Shown piece by piece: positions 34,683 through 44,196 of a DNA stretch of 64,000 bases. Made by a program: the position numbers and the translations under genes. This DNA is from Paenibacillus sp. (lineage in GTDB: Bacteria; Bacillota; Bacilli; Paenibacillales; Paenibacillaceae), in contig JAFWEX010000084.1 of assembly GCA_017512705.1 (NCBI GenBank), positions 186,001-250,000 of the forward strand, read 5' to 3'. The notes beneath the pieces were generated by a model. The model made no database searches. It worked only from the letters and a program-made list of their open reading frames with translations, and had not been told where the DNA came from. Each line of letters starts with the position of its first letter. Position 1 is the first letter of the stretch.

Positions 34683-34787
34683 CCCATCACTCCCTCTACT
34701 CGTATCTTGCCATATTATAAACCCAGCAGAAAGAACCACGATACCTTTGTTTCGCAGATGAGGTGGACTGGGGCATATGTATAAACG

Positions 34788-34817
34788 GGAAAAAGCCCTG
34801 GCTCATCTGCCGGGCTG
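34788..34817 (-). terminator. Orphan minus-strand terminator-like hairpin
   Basis: Read on the minus strand, AGCCCGGC...GCCAGGGCT forms a GC-rich stem followed by TTTTTCCC. It lies upstream of the MocR-type gene and there is no obvious minus-strand gene for it to terminate. Confidence 0.45.
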
Positions 34818-35368
34818 GGGGTGAAGCCTATTTGATACTAATGGTACTGCTACCCTGCCTTACTACATTTGCATGTTCTGACTAGTCTCTTTAATGGATC
34901 ATCTGTCTATTCTTCCCATGTGTCGGTTTGCTATAATACATCTAGGAAATAATTACAAAATCTAATTCTAAGATGACAAAATTCGAGTTATGATATAAGG
35001 GATCTTTCTAGAAGCCGATTAGGCCATTGTTTGCTTGCTGCAAAGGGTCGTATTGATGATAAATCTACAATCTATAAAGCTACGGTTCTTTCTAACTGTA
35101 CTCTTCTCGTGTGCACGTCGCCGAATTCAGTATGAAAAAGATTAATGTTTCAGGCTACACTTGTCGTTAATAGATATAAAGACATGTGTCTTAGTGCCTA
35201 AATTCTTCCTCATACCCTTATAGTACCACTTTGAATCAGGAAAGTTAACCTTTTTTTTGAAATATTTGTCGCATAAGAGAAATTTCCGTGAATTGTGCTT
35301 CATTTGGACTGAAATGGTGTCGAAGTAGGAGATTGTGTTAAAATGTAGTTCTAGTGATCATAGAGGAA

Positions 35369-35485
35369 GTGGCGAAGATAGAAGTAGGTTTGGTGGAAGA
35401 TCCGATGAAACGTGAAAAATATGAGACCTATATCATCAACACTATGCGGGCGAAGTATAATGTAGACAAGGAGCTGTATAAGTAA
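35369..35485 (+). CDS. Possible small basic ORF or gene remnant
   Basis: A 38-codon frame from a GTG, with an internal ATG at 35405 giving the basic, helical MKREKYETYIINTMRAKYNV-type peptide of 26 residues. No proper Shine-Dalgarno spacing for either start. Amino acid composition looks protein-like, so it may be a small gene or the end of a decayed one. Low confidence. Confidence 0.2.
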   Translation: MAKIEVGLVEDPMKREKYETYIINTMRAKYNVDKELYK

Positions 35486-35769
35486 TTAGGCTATGTAAGT
35501 AGAGTAAAGGAAGTTATAGAGATGTATGCACATATAAGGGTATATAGACGTTGTTAGTTGCATATTTATCAGGTTGAAGACATGACATATTGCACGCTAT
35601 AAAGTAAAATAGAATAAGGAATAATGTTTGGGACATATGTCCTATTAACATATATGGACGGGCGAGGTATCATACGGATTGCATTCGGCCGTTTCTTATC
35701 TAGGTTCAGGAAGCAGTACTCAACACGGGTTCAAAGTTTTACCAAAATACATAAGAAGAGGTGATTGTG

Positions 35770-36516
35770 TTGATCGGTCGTAGTGGTAACCCTACCCTTA
35801 AAGACAGCACGTTTGAGAACAGAGGATATGGGGAGGATCGATACCAGAATTACATGACGATTAACGGTACGGTGAACAAAGCGTTCATTACGTTAATCAT
35901 CTTACTGGCTAGCGCATTTGCAACATGGATGATGTTCTTTGACGGCAAAGAAGTGATGCCACTTGCTTACGGAGGTTTGGCTGTTGGTTTTATTCTAGCT
36001 CTGGTCATTTCGTTTAAACCGGTAGCGTCACCTTACCTCGTACCCATCTACGCAGTAGCAGAAGGAATGTTCCTGGGTGCGCTCTCCGCGACTTATGAGT
36101 CTCTGTATAACGGAATTACATTGCAAGCAGCTCTGCTGACTATGGCTGTATTTGTTGCTCTGTTAACGGCTTATAAGACGAGATTAATTAAAGCAACAGA
36201 GAACTTCAAGCTGGGTGTGGTAGCTGCAACTGGCGGTATTATGATTATGTATCTGCTCAGTTTTGTGCTCAGTTTCTTCGGCATTTCGATTCCATATTTG
36301 CACGAGAATAGTCTGATCGGCATCGGGATCTCTGTTGTCATCGTCATTATTGCTGCCCTTAATCTGGTACTGGATTTCGACTTCATTGAAGGTGGTGCTG
36401 AGCAAGGTGCACCTAAGTATATGGAGTGGTACGGAGCGTTCGGGCTGATGGTAACCCTGGTATGGTTGTACATTGAGATTATTCGTCTGCTCAGCAAACT
36501 GCGCAGCCGCGACTAG
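35770..36516 (+). CDS. Bax inhibitor-1/YccA family membrane protein
   Basis: A 248-residue membrane protein with seven hydrophobic segments (first at about residues 38-56, FITLIILLASAFATWMMF) and a soluble N-terminal tail MIGRSGNPTLKDSTF. The tail, length and segment spacing match the YccA/BI-1-like group in Firmicutes; the family includes pH-sensitive calcium-leak channels such as YetJ. TTG at 35770 is preferred after AGAGGTGAT; GTG starts at 35761 and 35767 are possible. Monocistronic with a clear terminator. Confidence 0.85.
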   Translation: MIGRSGNPTLKDSTFENRGYGEDRYQNYMTINGTVNKAFITLIILLASAFATWMMFFDGKEVMPLAYGGLAVGFILALVISFKPVASPYLVPIYAVAEGMFLGALSATYESLYNGITLQAALLTMAVFVALLTAYKTRLIKATENFKLGVVAATGGIMIMYLLSFVLSFFGISIPYLHENSLIGIGISVVIVIIAALNLVLDFDFIEGGAEQGAPKYMEWYGAFGLMVTLVWLYIEIIRLLSKLRSRD

Positions 36517-36555
36517 CACAGTCTATTAAAAATATATCAAAGAGGTAGTTTCATG

Positions 36556-36592
36556 AAAGCCAACACGTGTTAACTCTCGTCGTTGGCTTTTT
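36556..36592 (+). terminator. Terminator after the BI-1-like gene
   Basis: AAAGCCAAC and GTTGGCTTT form a 9-bp stem around a loop of about 17 bases, then TTTT. Confidence 0.8.
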
Positions 36593-36719
36593 TGCGTATC
36601 GTATATGGTTTATGACGACAAGCAAACTTTTAACGGATGTTAGATATGAGGGATTACGTCAAGGATTGTGTATATTTCACCATATATCATTGACGATAAG
36701 AAAATAATTGTGGTACCTT

Positions 36720-36738
36720 ATTGATAATGATTATCAAT
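36720..36738 (+). promoter_or_regulatory. Perfect Fur box before the siderophore regulator
   Basis: ATTGATAAT-G-ATTATCAAT is a perfect 9-1-9 palindrome containing the full 7-1-7 Fur consensus TGATAATNATTATCA. It sits about 85 bases before the regulator gene. A possible promoter (TTGACG at 36690, 18 bases, TACCTT) overlaps its left edge, so Fe-loaded Fur would repress it. Confidence 0.9.
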
Positions 36739-36823
36739 ATCGTTTAGATCATTTTAATATTTGACTGAATGATTATTGAGTTGTGTATCAAGTCAATCAA
36801 GCAGTTTTGAAAGGAGTGGCCTC

Positions 36824-38038
36824 ATGTTACTGGAAAATGATTCGCAGTTTACTGCGCACTTGCCTGTTACCGGCCGCAGTCCCAAGACGAATCTTGCCAA
36901 TGTTAAACTATACATGGACAAACACTACGACCAGCCGCTATCCATTGCAGAGCTTGCATCGGAGGCAGGTATCAGTCCGAAATATTTTGTGGATTTGTTC
37001 AAGAAAACGTATGGACAGAGCGCAATGGAGTACCTTACTGACTTGCGCATTAACCGTGCCAAGCGATATCTGAAAGAGTCGAGTCACAAACTTCGCGATA
37101 TAGCCCTGAAAGTCGGTTATAGTGACGAGTACTATTTTAGTCGCAAATTTAAAAAGGAGGTGGGCGTATCTCCATCGGATTATGCAAAAAACGCCAGAAA
37201 ACGGATTGCTACGTGTTCCTCCAGTATGATTGGACAGCTTTTGGCTCTCAATGTCATTCCGGTGGCTGCACCGATCGATCCCAAATGGACAGCGTATTAT
37301 TATAATACATTCCGTACAGAAATTCAGTCTCACCTGAAATTGACCGATCCATATACGAGTTGGCGATTTGAGGCCAATGTGGAAAGACTGGTTCATATTC
37401 GTCCTGATGCAATCGTAGGTACAGATCAGATTAGTGAACAGGATCAGGCTCGATTGGCTGATATTGCGCCTTGTTGTTTTGTCCCTAAACACACTTCGGA
37501 TTGGCGAACCCAGCTGCGCATGATCGGGTCATTTCTGGAGAGGGAGGAACAGGCGGAGCAATGGATTCGGCTTTATAACCAGCGAGCAGAGGAAGCGCGC
37601 GAATCGGTACAGAAGGAAGTGGGCCCGGAGAAAGTGATCGTCGTGCGGATATACAGGCAGAATTTGTACCTCTACAGCAATCCGGGTATTGAAGAAGTGC
37701 TGTATGGAGCACTGCAGTTGGATACCTTTTCTGACCTTAGTGTCAATGCTCCTTTAACGCTGGAGCAACTCGTTGACATGAACCCTGATCGAATTCTAGT
37801 CATGGTGTGCCCTGAGGCTGCTTCACGAGCGTACTGGCTCAGCTTGCAGCATTCGGTTACATGGCGTGAGCTCAACGCTGTTCGTCAGTATCAGGTTCAT
37901 TTGATAACTGGTGACCCTTGGTTTGAATATTCAGCTGTAGGTGTGATGCGAATGTTGGATGAAGCTTTACTGATCTTCACGGGATATTGTCCAAACATAT
38001 ATCTGGATAACGTCCATGGTGATTCCCGGGCGAGGTGA
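36824..38038 (+). CDS. btr: AraC-type regulator fused to a siderophore-binding domain (Btr-like)
   Basis: A 404-residue cytoplasmic activator. Residues 24-122 are an AraC double HTH (QPLSIAELASEAGISPKYFV and DIALKVGYSDEYYFSRKFKK). Residues 140-390 resemble a type-III periplasmic binding protein (VIPVAAPIDPKW, HIRPDAIVGTDQISEQD, LTLEQLVDMNPDRILVM), as in Bacillus Btr, which senses bacillibactin and activates its uptake genes. The ATG at 36824 follows AAAGGAGTGG; an upstream in-frame TTG lacks a site. It lies under a perfect Fur box and just before the siderophore-binding lipoprotein. Confidence 0.85.
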   Translation: MLLENDSQFTAHLPVTGRSPKTNLANVKLYMDKHYDQPLSIAELASEAGISPKYFVDLFKKTYGQSAMEYLTDLRINRAKRYLKESSHKLRDIALKVGYSDEYYFSRKFKKEVGVSPSDYAKNARKRIATCSSSMIGQLLALNVIPVAAPIDPKWTAYYYNTFRTEIQSHLKLTDPYTSWRFEANVERLVHIRPDAIVGTDQISEQDQARLADIAPCCFVPKHTSDWRTQLRMIGSFLEREEQAEQWIRLYNQRAEEARESVQKEVGPEKVIVVRIYRQNLYLYSNPGIEEVLYGALQLDTFSDLSVNAPLTLEQLVDMNPDRILVMVCPEAASRAYWLSLQHSVTWRELNAVRQYQVHLITGDPWFEYSAVGVMRMLDEALLIFTGYCPNIYLDNVHGDSRAR

Positions 38039-38059
38039 CATATAATCCTTGTATCTAAA

Positions 38060-38074
38060 TGAGAATGTTTATCA
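38060..38074 (+). promoter_or_regulatory. Fur box before the siderophore-binding lipoprotein
   Basis: TGAGAATGTTTATCA matches TGATAATNATTATCA at all but two positions. It ends just at the ribosome site (AAGGGGG, 38074-38080) of the lipoprotein gene. Confidence 0.8.
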
Positions 38075-38087
38075 AGGGGGATATCAC

Positions 38088-39140
38088 ATGTTTCACTATT
38101 TCAGCAGAAGTACACAACGTTCTGTGATTAGAAAATTCCGCAGCACCCGGCTCTCAGCCTTAATCTTACTCATGTTATTTGCAGGACTTTTATCTGCCTG
38201 CGGCACAGCATCAGAGAAGAATACCGGAGCGGCCCAGGAAGAGCAGCCCGCAACGGAGAGTTTAACAACGGCCTCGACCGAGACGGCTGTAGCGAAAGAC
38301 CAGGGGCCGGAAACGACGGGTGAACGAACTGTAAAAGACGACTTGGGACATGATGTGCTTGTGCCTGCGAATACAGAACGAGTATTTGCACCGTATCTGG
38401 AGGATTCCCTGTTAACCCTTGGTGTGAAGCCCGTAGCTCAGTGGGCGAGTGGTACAACAGGCCATGTCTACCTGCAGGATCAACTCAGTGATGTGCCTAC
38501 ACTTGATTTCTCCAGCGGTTTGCCTTCGCCAGAGGTACTGATGACATATAATCCGGATTTTATTATTTTGCATACGGCCCAGTATGCGGAGAATGGGGTA
38601 TATGAGAGTTATTCCAAGATTGCACCAACCTACGTATTTACGAATGCTTCGGGTGATGTAGAGAAGTCTTTGCAGGTCATCGGCGATCTGCTGGACAAAA
38701 CGGCTGAAGCGGAAAAGGCTATTGAAGCCTACCATGCGAAGGTCGAATCAGCCAAAGCTGAACTTGCGAAAGTAGCCGAAGGCAAGAAAGCAGCCATTAT
38801 CCGTTTTGCCCCGCGTGGCATCAGCATGATGGGCGGCAACTACTTCAGCGGGTATGTCGTATACGAGCAACTGGGACTTGGTAAGCCGGCATTGGTTGAG
38901 ACGGAGAATAGCGCAATCATTTCAACCGAGGTATTACCCGAGATTGATGCCGATTTTATTTTTGCCGTGGAACAAGGTGCTGGAAACATGAAAGAAATGA
39001 CGGAAACGAACGTATGGAAAAGCATGCCTGCGGTGCAAGCAGGGAATGTATACACAGTCGAGTCGGCTCCGTGGCTGGGTAGTGGCCTGATTGCCTATAG
39101 TCATGTCATTGATGATACGTTAAAGGCGTTAACACCATAA
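38088..39140 (+). CDS. Iron-siderophore ABC transporter substrate-binding lipoprotein (FeuA-like)
   Basis: A 350-residue lipoprotein with lipobox LLSAC (Cys38) after an unusually basic N-terminus, then a linker rich in Ala/Thr/Glu and a class-III binding fold: VKDDLGHDVLVPANTERVFA, LLTLGVKPVAQW, SPEVLMTYNPDFIILH, a long backbone helix with AKAELAKVAEGKKAA, and a C-terminal domain. It should capture the catecholate siderophore on the outer face of the membrane. The ATG at 38088 is set by AAGGGGG; an in-frame start at 38049 would overlap the Fur box. No FecCD permease or ATPase follows it. Confidence 0.88.
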   Translation: MFHYFSRSTQRSVIRKFRSTRLSALILLMLFAGLLSACGTASEKNTGAAQEEQPATESLTTASTETAVAKDQGPETTGERTVKDDLGHDVLVPANTERVFAPYLEDSLLTLGVKPVAQWASGTTGHVYLQDQLSDVPTLDFSSGLPSPEVLMTYNPDFIILHTAQYAENGVYESYSKIAPTYVFTNASGDVEKSLQVIGDLLDKTAEAEKAIEAYHAKVESAKAELAKVAEGKKAAIIRFAPRGISMMGGNYFSGYVVYEQLGLGKPALVETENSAIISTEVLPEIDADFIFAVEQGAGNMKEMTETNVWKSMPAVQAGNVYTVESAPWLGSGLIAYSHVIDDTLKALTP

Positions 39141-39151
39141 ATCTGATACTA

Positions 39152-39218
39152 AAAACTCCCTATGAGTACCGAGAACCAGATGTTAGTCCGGGGTTCCAGT
39201 GTATATCTAGGGAGTTTT
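39152..39218 (+). terminator. Terminator after the binding lipoprotein
   Basis: AAAACTCCCTA and TAGGGAGTTTT form an 11-bp stem closing a 45-base loop (with internal pairing CCGGGG region), then TTTT. Confidence 0.65.
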
Positions 39219-39315
39219 TTTGTGCTGGATGGCTAACACCACCATATGACATAAATATGGAAATAATCAAAATGATTTCTGGATATCGTCCATGGGACAG
39301 AAGAGTCGACTCTTC

Positions 39316-39342
39316 TATAATTGGTAATGAGAATCAATCTCA
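39316..39342 (+). promoter_or_regulatory. Promoter and Fur box of the esterase-dhb operon
   Basis: TATAAT (39316-39321) with GACA-type -35 near 39296, followed at once by TGAGAATCAATCTCA (39328-39342), which matches the Fur consensus at 12 of 14 positions. Fur here would cover the start of transcription for the esterase and, by read-through, dhbA to the exporter gene. Confidence 0.8.
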
Positions 39343-39405
39343 CATTAAATATGTAGTTCAGTTTTTAACTTATATAAACAGAACAACGAGGAGGACCCAT
39401 ACGTA

Positions 39406-40266
39406 ATGATGTTTCAGCCCGATTTAACTGCTTCCGATAACCTTGAGCATATTGCACGTAGTAACGTTGAAATCCCGCATGCCGAACAATGGACCATGAA
39501 ATCACGTACAGGACACCATGACTATCAGATTATGGTATTCAAGCCTGTTGAACCGCCGCCTCCGTCCGGTTACCCGGTCATCTACTTACTCGATGCGAAT
39601 TCTGTATTCGGCACGATGGTGGAAGCCGTTCGTGTGCAGGGACGCAGACCAGAGAAGACAGGGGCAATCCCGGCAATTATCGTTGGAATAGGGTATCCGA
39701 GCGCTACCCCTTTTTCTCCCCATCGATACTATGACTTTACCCCAAAAACAACGACGGAATATACCCGAAAATCCGATGGTACACCGCTACCGGAACAAGG
39801 CGGCGCTGATGAATTCTTACGTTTTATTGAAGAAGAGTTGAAGCAGGATATGGAGCAGCAGTTTCAGATTGATCGGGATAGACAGGCCATCTTTGGACAC
39901 TCGCTTGGCGGTTTGTTCGTGATTCATGCGTTGTTCACCAAGCCGGAGGCTTTTCGTTATTACATTGCGGGCAGTCCCTCGCTGCACTGGAATCAGGAGG
40001 TCATGCAGGGGGAGGAAGAGGAATTCGTTGCAAGGCTGAAGCAGCATCCAGTAAACGTCAGGGTGTGGATCGGTATGGGCGAACACGAGAAGACACATCC
40101 GGCCCGTAACAATGACAAGGCATCGAGTCTTACAGAACGGTTATCTGCGTTGAGGCAACCAGGGCTAGATATCACATATACCGAGTTTGAAGAAGAGAAT
40201 CATGTTTCAGTACTGCCTTTTCTAATTAGTCGAACGATGCGTTTTGCCTGTAGTCCGGAGTCCTAG
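39406..40266 (+). CDS. besA: Siderophore trilactone esterase (BesA/IroE-like)
   Basis: A 286-residue alpha/beta hydrolase of the enterochelin-esterase group. Motifs: VIYLLDANSVFGTM, nucleophile Ser156 in IFGHSLGGLF and catalytic His256 in EEENHVSV. No signal peptide. BesA hydrolyses the bacillibactin trilactone in the cytoplasm so that iron can be released after uptake. It is first in the Fur-controlled operon, 56 bases before dhbA. Two adjacent ATGs (39406 and 39409) are both possible starts. Confidence 0.85.
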   Translation: MMFQPDLTASDNLEHIARSNVEIPHAEQWTMKSRTGHHDYQIMVFKPVEPPPPSGYPVIYLLDANSVFGTMVEAVRVQGRRPEKTGAIPAIIVGIGYPSATPFSPHRYYDFTPKTTTEYTRKSDGTPLPEQGGADEFLRFIEEELKQDMEQQFQIDRDRQAIFGHSLGGLFVIHALFTKPEAFRYYIAGSPSLHWNQEVMQGEEEEFVARLKQHPVNVRVWIGMGEHEKTHPARNNDKASSLTERLSALRQPGLDITYTEFEEENHVSVLPFLISRTMRFACSPES

Positions 40267-40322
40267 AAGGTAAGAAATGAGGGGGATTACAGCATATAGT
40301 GGTTACAAGGGAGGTACATGAG

Positions 40323-41108
40323 GTGAGCTACACAGGAATCAATGGAAACGTGGCCGTGGTCACCGGTGCTGCGCAAGGGATTGGTGAAGCGGTGGCACGA
40401 TTGCTTGCACAGCATGGCGCTATCGTTGCTCTGGTGGACCGACAGGAGGCTGCGCTGAGTCAACTGGCCACTGATTTGCGCAGACAGGGCTATCAGGCCA
40501 TAGCCTGCATTGCTGATGTATCGGATCGTCAATCCATCGAAGATACAGTCCAACGAATTGAAGAGAACGTAGGTCCCATTGCCATTTTGGTGAATGCTGC
40601 GGGTGTGCTGCACGCTGGGGCTGTGAGTGAGCTGACGGATGAGGAATGGACGAGGACGTTTGATGTGAATACGCATGGTGTATTTTATATATCGCGTGCG
40701 GTAGTGAGGAATATGTCTAAGCGCCAAACGGGAGCGGTGGTTACCGTAGGTTCGAATGCTGCGAGTGTTCCGCGAATGCATATGTCGGCATACGCTGCCT
40801 CCAAAGCTGCTTCGACCATGTTCACCAAAAGTCTGGCGCTGGAATATGCGGGTCAGAACATTCGCTGCAACATTGTCTCTCCAGGTTCAACGGATACGCC
40901 CATGCAAAGAGCCTTGTGGCAGGAGGATCATGGAGCAGAGGTAGTGATTGCGGGTTCGCTGCAAAGCTTTCGTCTAGGCATTCCGCTGAACAGAATGGCA
41001 GTGCCATCGGATATTGCGGACGCTGTTATATTCCTGATATCGGATCAAGCCAGACATATTACGATGCATAATCTGTGTGTGGACGGAGGCGCCACACTCG
41101 GCGTCTGA
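40323..41108 (+). CDS. dhbA: 2,3-dihydro-2,3-dihydroxybenzoate dehydrogenase
   Basis: A 261-residue SDR, the same length as Bacillus DhbA and E. coli EntA. It oxidises the dihydrodiol to 2,3-dihydroxybenzoate with NAD. Motifs: [16 protein letters not shown] at the start, the NAD-selecting Asp in [16 protein letters not shown], catalytic Ser in VGSNAASVP and SAYAASKAA with Tyr and Lys. The GTG at 40323 follows AAGGGAGGT at 7 bases; an upstream GTG at 40299 precedes that site. First biosynthetic gene of the operon. Confidence 0.92.
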   Translation: MSYTGINGNVAVVTGAAQGIGEAVARLLAQHGAIVALVDRQEAALSQLATDLRRQGYQAIACIADVSDRQSIEDTVQRIEENVGPIAILVNAAGVLHAGAVSELTDEEWTRTFDVNTHGVFYISRAVVRNMSKRQTGAVVTVGSNAASVPRMHMSAYAASKAASTMFTKSLALEYAGQNIRCNIVSPGSTDTPMQRALWQEDHGAEVVIAGSLQSFRLGIPLNRMAVPSDIADAVIFLISDQARHITMHNLCVDGGATLGV

Positions 41109-41132
41109 ATCAAGATAAGGAGATGATGAGTC

Positions 41133-42485
41133 ATGTCAAAAGCGGGTTCGGTTATAGCAGCAACTTCTGCCATAGACCTTCTGGAGCAATATCGGGAGGG
41201 GACGTCCTTTTTTTGGTCTTCACCACAGCATACCTTGCTTGCACAAGGAGAGCAGATTCGTTGGTTTGCGAAGGAAACTGCTGAAGCACTTCAATCTACT
41301 GAGAATGAACCTGTCAAGGGTAAGAGTATAGAGCAAAAATATAAAGAAGAGTGTCGATTGTTCATTGAACAGATTCAACAGCTCATGGAGCAGGCCAAGC
41401 AATCGGGTCAATCGAACCCGCTTGTGGTGGGGGCAATTCCTTTTGATCCAATCCATTCTACTGCTGAGCTATATGTGCCAGAGACGGTACAGTGGGCTGA
41501 ACCTCTGCCCTCGGAGCCACGGACATTTATCCCCAAACTTCCGGCTGCGTCAGGTTGTGAGATTACTGAGGTTCCTGCGGGTAGAGTGTACGAGCAAAGC
41601 GTGAATAACGTATTGGTAGATCTGAACGAGGGAAATATGCACAAAGTTGTGTTATCCCGTACGCTGGAGATCACTTCACGGACAGTTGTAAACACGCACC
41701 AGTTGCTGCTTAACTTGTTCAAGGAAAATACGCATGGTTATACATTTGCTGTTCCAATGAAGGACATGGTTCAATCTGAAAATCATGTAACAACGTACAG
41801 ACAATCCGAAAAAACAGACAATCCGATTGAAAATAAAAATAGTCGCACCTTCATTGGAGCAAGCCCAGAACTGTTGGTTACTCGCCATGGCTCCAGTGTA
41901 AGAGTCAACCCGCTGGCAGGTTCGGCGGCCCGCAGTGATGACCCGGCGGAAGATCGTCGCCGAGCTGAGGCGCTGCTGGCTTCAGCCAAGGATCGGCATG
42001 AGCATGCCTTGGTCATTGAGGCGGTAGTAATGGCGCTGGGGCCTCTATGCAAACATTTGTCCGTTCCCGCAGAGCCTTCCCTGATCCAGACGTGCACAAT
42101 GTGGCATCTATCCACGGAAATACATGCGGAACTGGTGGACCCTGCTACAACATCAATGGAACTGGCATTGGCACTGCACCCGACACCTGCTATTTGTGGA
42201 ACACCTGTACAGGTTGCTCGGGCAGTCATTAAGGAACAAGAGCCGTTCGACAGGGGGTTGTTCACGGGAATGGTGGGCTGGTGTGACAGTAAGGGGGATG
42301 GTGAGTGGGCGGTAACCATTCGATGTGCCGAGGTGCAAGGCAGAACGGTTAAGTTGTTTGCTGGAGCAGGTATTGTAGCCGGCTCTACGGCAGAAGCAGA
42401 GCTGGCAGAGACGAATGCCAAGTTCAGAACGATGCTGCTCGCGATGGGTTTGGATTCAACGGTGTCCAATCGGAAGGAGGACTGA
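41133..42485 (+). CDS. dhbC: Isochorismate synthase
   Basis: A 450-residue chorismate-binding enzyme that converts chorismate to isochorismate, the first step to 2,3-dihydroxybenzoate. Conserved parts: KVVLSRTLEI, RTFIGASPELLV, NPLAGSAARS, LIQTCTMWHLSTEI, ALHPTPAICGTP and FAGAGIVAGSTAEAE. It is about 50 residues longer than Bacillus DhbC; a good part is a hydrophilic insertion (residues about 213-232, MVQSENHVTTYRQSEKTDNP) just before RTFIGASPELL. Four bases separate its stop from dhbE. Confidence 0.92.
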   Translation: MSKAGSVIAATSAIDLLEQYREGTSFFWSSPQHTLLAQGEQIRWFAKETAEALQSTENEPVKGKSIEQKYKEECRLFIEQIQQLMEQAKQSGQSNPLVVGAIPFDPIHSTAELYVPETVQWAEPLPSEPRTFIPKLPAASGCEITEVPAGRVYEQSVNNVLVDLNEGNMHKVVLSRTLEITSRTVVNTHQLLLNLFKENTHGYTFAVPMKDMVQSENHVTTYRQSEKTDNPIENKNSRTFIGASPELLVTRHGSSVRVNPLAGSAARSDDPAEDRRRAEALLASAKDRHEHALVIEAVVMALGPLCKHLSVPAEPSLIQTCTMWHLSTEIHAELVDPATTSMELALALHPTPAICGTPVQVARAVIKEQEPFDRGLFTGMVGWCDSKGDGEWAVTIRCAEVQGRTVKLFAGAGIVAGSTAEAELAETNAKFRTMLLAMGLDSTVSNRKED

Positions 42486-42488
42486 ACA

Positions 42489-44105
42489 ATGCTGTCAGGA
42501 TATCAGGCTTGGCCTGATGAATATGCAGAGCTTTATCGGAAGGCGGGTTGCTGGGAAGGGATTACGTTTGGGGAAATGCTTCGCCAGCGTGCGGATTTAT
42601 ATGGCAATCGGGTAGCCGTTATTAGCGGTAAGCACCAGCTCACGTATAAGGAACTGAATGATCGGGTGACTCGATTAGCCTCCGGTTTGTATGGCAGGGG
42701 AATACGGAAGGATGACCGGGTCATTGTTCAACTGCCGAATGTTCCTGCGTTTATTGAGGCTTGTTTTGCTTTATTTCACATCGGTGCACTGCCTGTATTT
42801 GCGCTTCCCTTGCATCGAAAGAGTGAAATCACATATTTCGCCCGTTTCTCTGAGGCGGTAGCCTATCTCATCCCGGATCATGATGGGGGATTTGACTATC
42901 GCACGTTGGCGGAGGAGGTACAAGCTGAGGTTCCGGAGCTTCGGCATATTTTCGTCGCAGGCGAGGCTGGACCTTTTACCGCGTTGGAAGATGTTTACGC
43001 AGAGCCAATCAGCCTGCCGGATGCGCCAACATCTTCAGATGTAGCTTTCTTGCAATTATCGGGAGGGAGCACCGGATTACCTAAAATGATTCCCCGAACA
43101 CATGATGACTACATCTACAGCTTGCGGAGGAGTGTCGAGGTATGTGGCCTCCACCCGGATAGCGTCTATTTGGCAGTTCTGCCTGTAGCTCATAACTATC
43201 CAATGAGCTCACCCGGCATTCTAGGCACGTTGTACGCAGGCGGTACGATTGTACTGTCACGGGGATCAAGCCCAGATGAAGCATTTCCACTGATTATCCG
43301 CCATCAGGTAACTATTACAGCCCTGGTGCCACCGCTGGCTCTTGTCTGGCTGAATGCAGCAGCAGCTCGTGGAATCAAACTTCCGTCGCTCCAGGTGCTT
43401 CAGGTCGGAGGAGCCAAGTTTAGTGCCGAGGCGGCGGCACGTGTCAAGCCGGTGTTTGGTTGTACATTGCAGCAGGTGTTCGGTATGGCTGAAGGGCTGG
43501 TAAACTACACACGTCTGGATGATTCCGAATATGTGATCACCCATACACAAGGGAGACCGATGTCTCCATATGATGAGGTGAGGATTGTGGATGACGAAGA
43601 TGTTGAGGTACAGCAGGGACAAGCCGGACACCTGCTGACACGCGGGCCCTATACCATCCGTGGGTATTACAAGGCGGAGGAGCATAACGCCAGATCGTTT
43701 ACGACAGATGGCTTCTATCGTACAGGAGATATTGCCAGCCTGACGGCTGATGGATATCTCGTAGTTGAAGGAAGAGCGAAGGATCAGATTAACCGTGGCG
43801 GGGATAAAGTGGCTGCCGAAGAGGTGGAAAACCATTTGCTGGCCCATCCTGGTGTGCATGATGCGGCCTTGGTATCCATGCCCGATGAATATTTGGGCGA
43901 GCGCTCTTGCGCCTTTATCGTGCCAAGCGGTGATACGCTGGCGGTGGCCGAGATCAAATCGTTTCTGCGTAATCGGGGCCTGGCTAGTTATAAAATTCCG
44001 GACCGGATTGAATTGGTGGATGCTTTTCCGAAGACAAAAGTCGGCAAGGTCAGCAAAAAAGCACTAAGGGAGATGTTGACTGCCGAGCAAGCTGCATCCA
44101 ATTAG
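42489..44105 (+). CDS. dhbE: 2,3-dihydroxybenzoate-AMP ligase
   Basis: A 538-residue stand-alone adenylation enzyme, the usual DhbE/EntE length. It activates 2,3-dihydroxybenzoate with ATP and loads it on the aryl carrier domain of DhbB. Motifs: [21 protein letters not shown] (A3), [16 protein letters not shown] (A5), [15 protein letters not shown] (A7) and the catalytic lysine in [12 protein letters not shown]. DhbE opens with the typical [18 protein letters not shown] 91-base gap to dhbB is the largest in the biosynthetic run and carries no terminator. Confidence 0.95.
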   Translation: MLSGYQAWPDEYAELYRKAGCWEGITFGEMLRQRADLYGNRVAVISGKHQLTYKELNDRVTRLASGLYGRGIRKDDRVIVQLPNVPAFIEACFALFHIGALPVFALPLHRKSEITYFARFSEAVAYLIPDHDGGFDYRTLAEEVQAEVPELRHIFVAGEAGPFTALEDVYAEPISLPDAPTSSDVAFLQLSGGSTGLPKMIPRTHDDYIYSLRRSVEVCGLHPDSVYLAVLPVAHNYPMSSPGILGTLYAGGTIVLSRGSSPDEAFPLIIRHQVTITALVPPLALVWLNAAAARGIKLPSLQVLQVGGAKFSAEAAARVKPVFGCTLQQVFGMAEGLVNYTRLDDSEYVITHTQGRPMSPYDEVRIVDDEDVEVQQGQAGHLLTRGPYTIRGYYKAEEHNARSFTTDGFYRTGDIASLTADGYLVVEGRAKDQINRGGDKVAAEEVENHLLAHPGVHDAALVSMPDEYLGERSCAFIVPSGDTLAVAEIKSFLRNRGLASYKIPDRIELVDAFPKTKVGKVSKKALREMLTAEQAASN

Positions 44106-44196
44106 AAAATTTCGATCGCGATGACGTTGTACTTTTTCCGTTTATGGATATGGCTGGGACTTGTTCTGATAAATAAAGCTGAAAAGAGGGATATTC

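Larger units (their letters stand above)
34683..35769. other. Gene-poor region of about 1.1 kb
   Basis: No frame of convincing size or ribosome site on either strand. Visible items: a terminator-like hairpin read on the minus strand (34792-34817), a TATAAT at 34932, and a short plus-strand frame at 35369-35485. The rest is AT-rich, with several short homopolymer runs. It could be decayed coding sequence, a long regulatory region, or contain an RNA gene that I cannot recognise. Confidence 0.5.

Noticed and set aside
39259-39280. AT-rich dyad near AATAATCAAAATGATTT, possible second Fur box before the esterase
   Set aside because: Too many departures from the 7-1-7 consensus; the box at 39328 explains the regulation.
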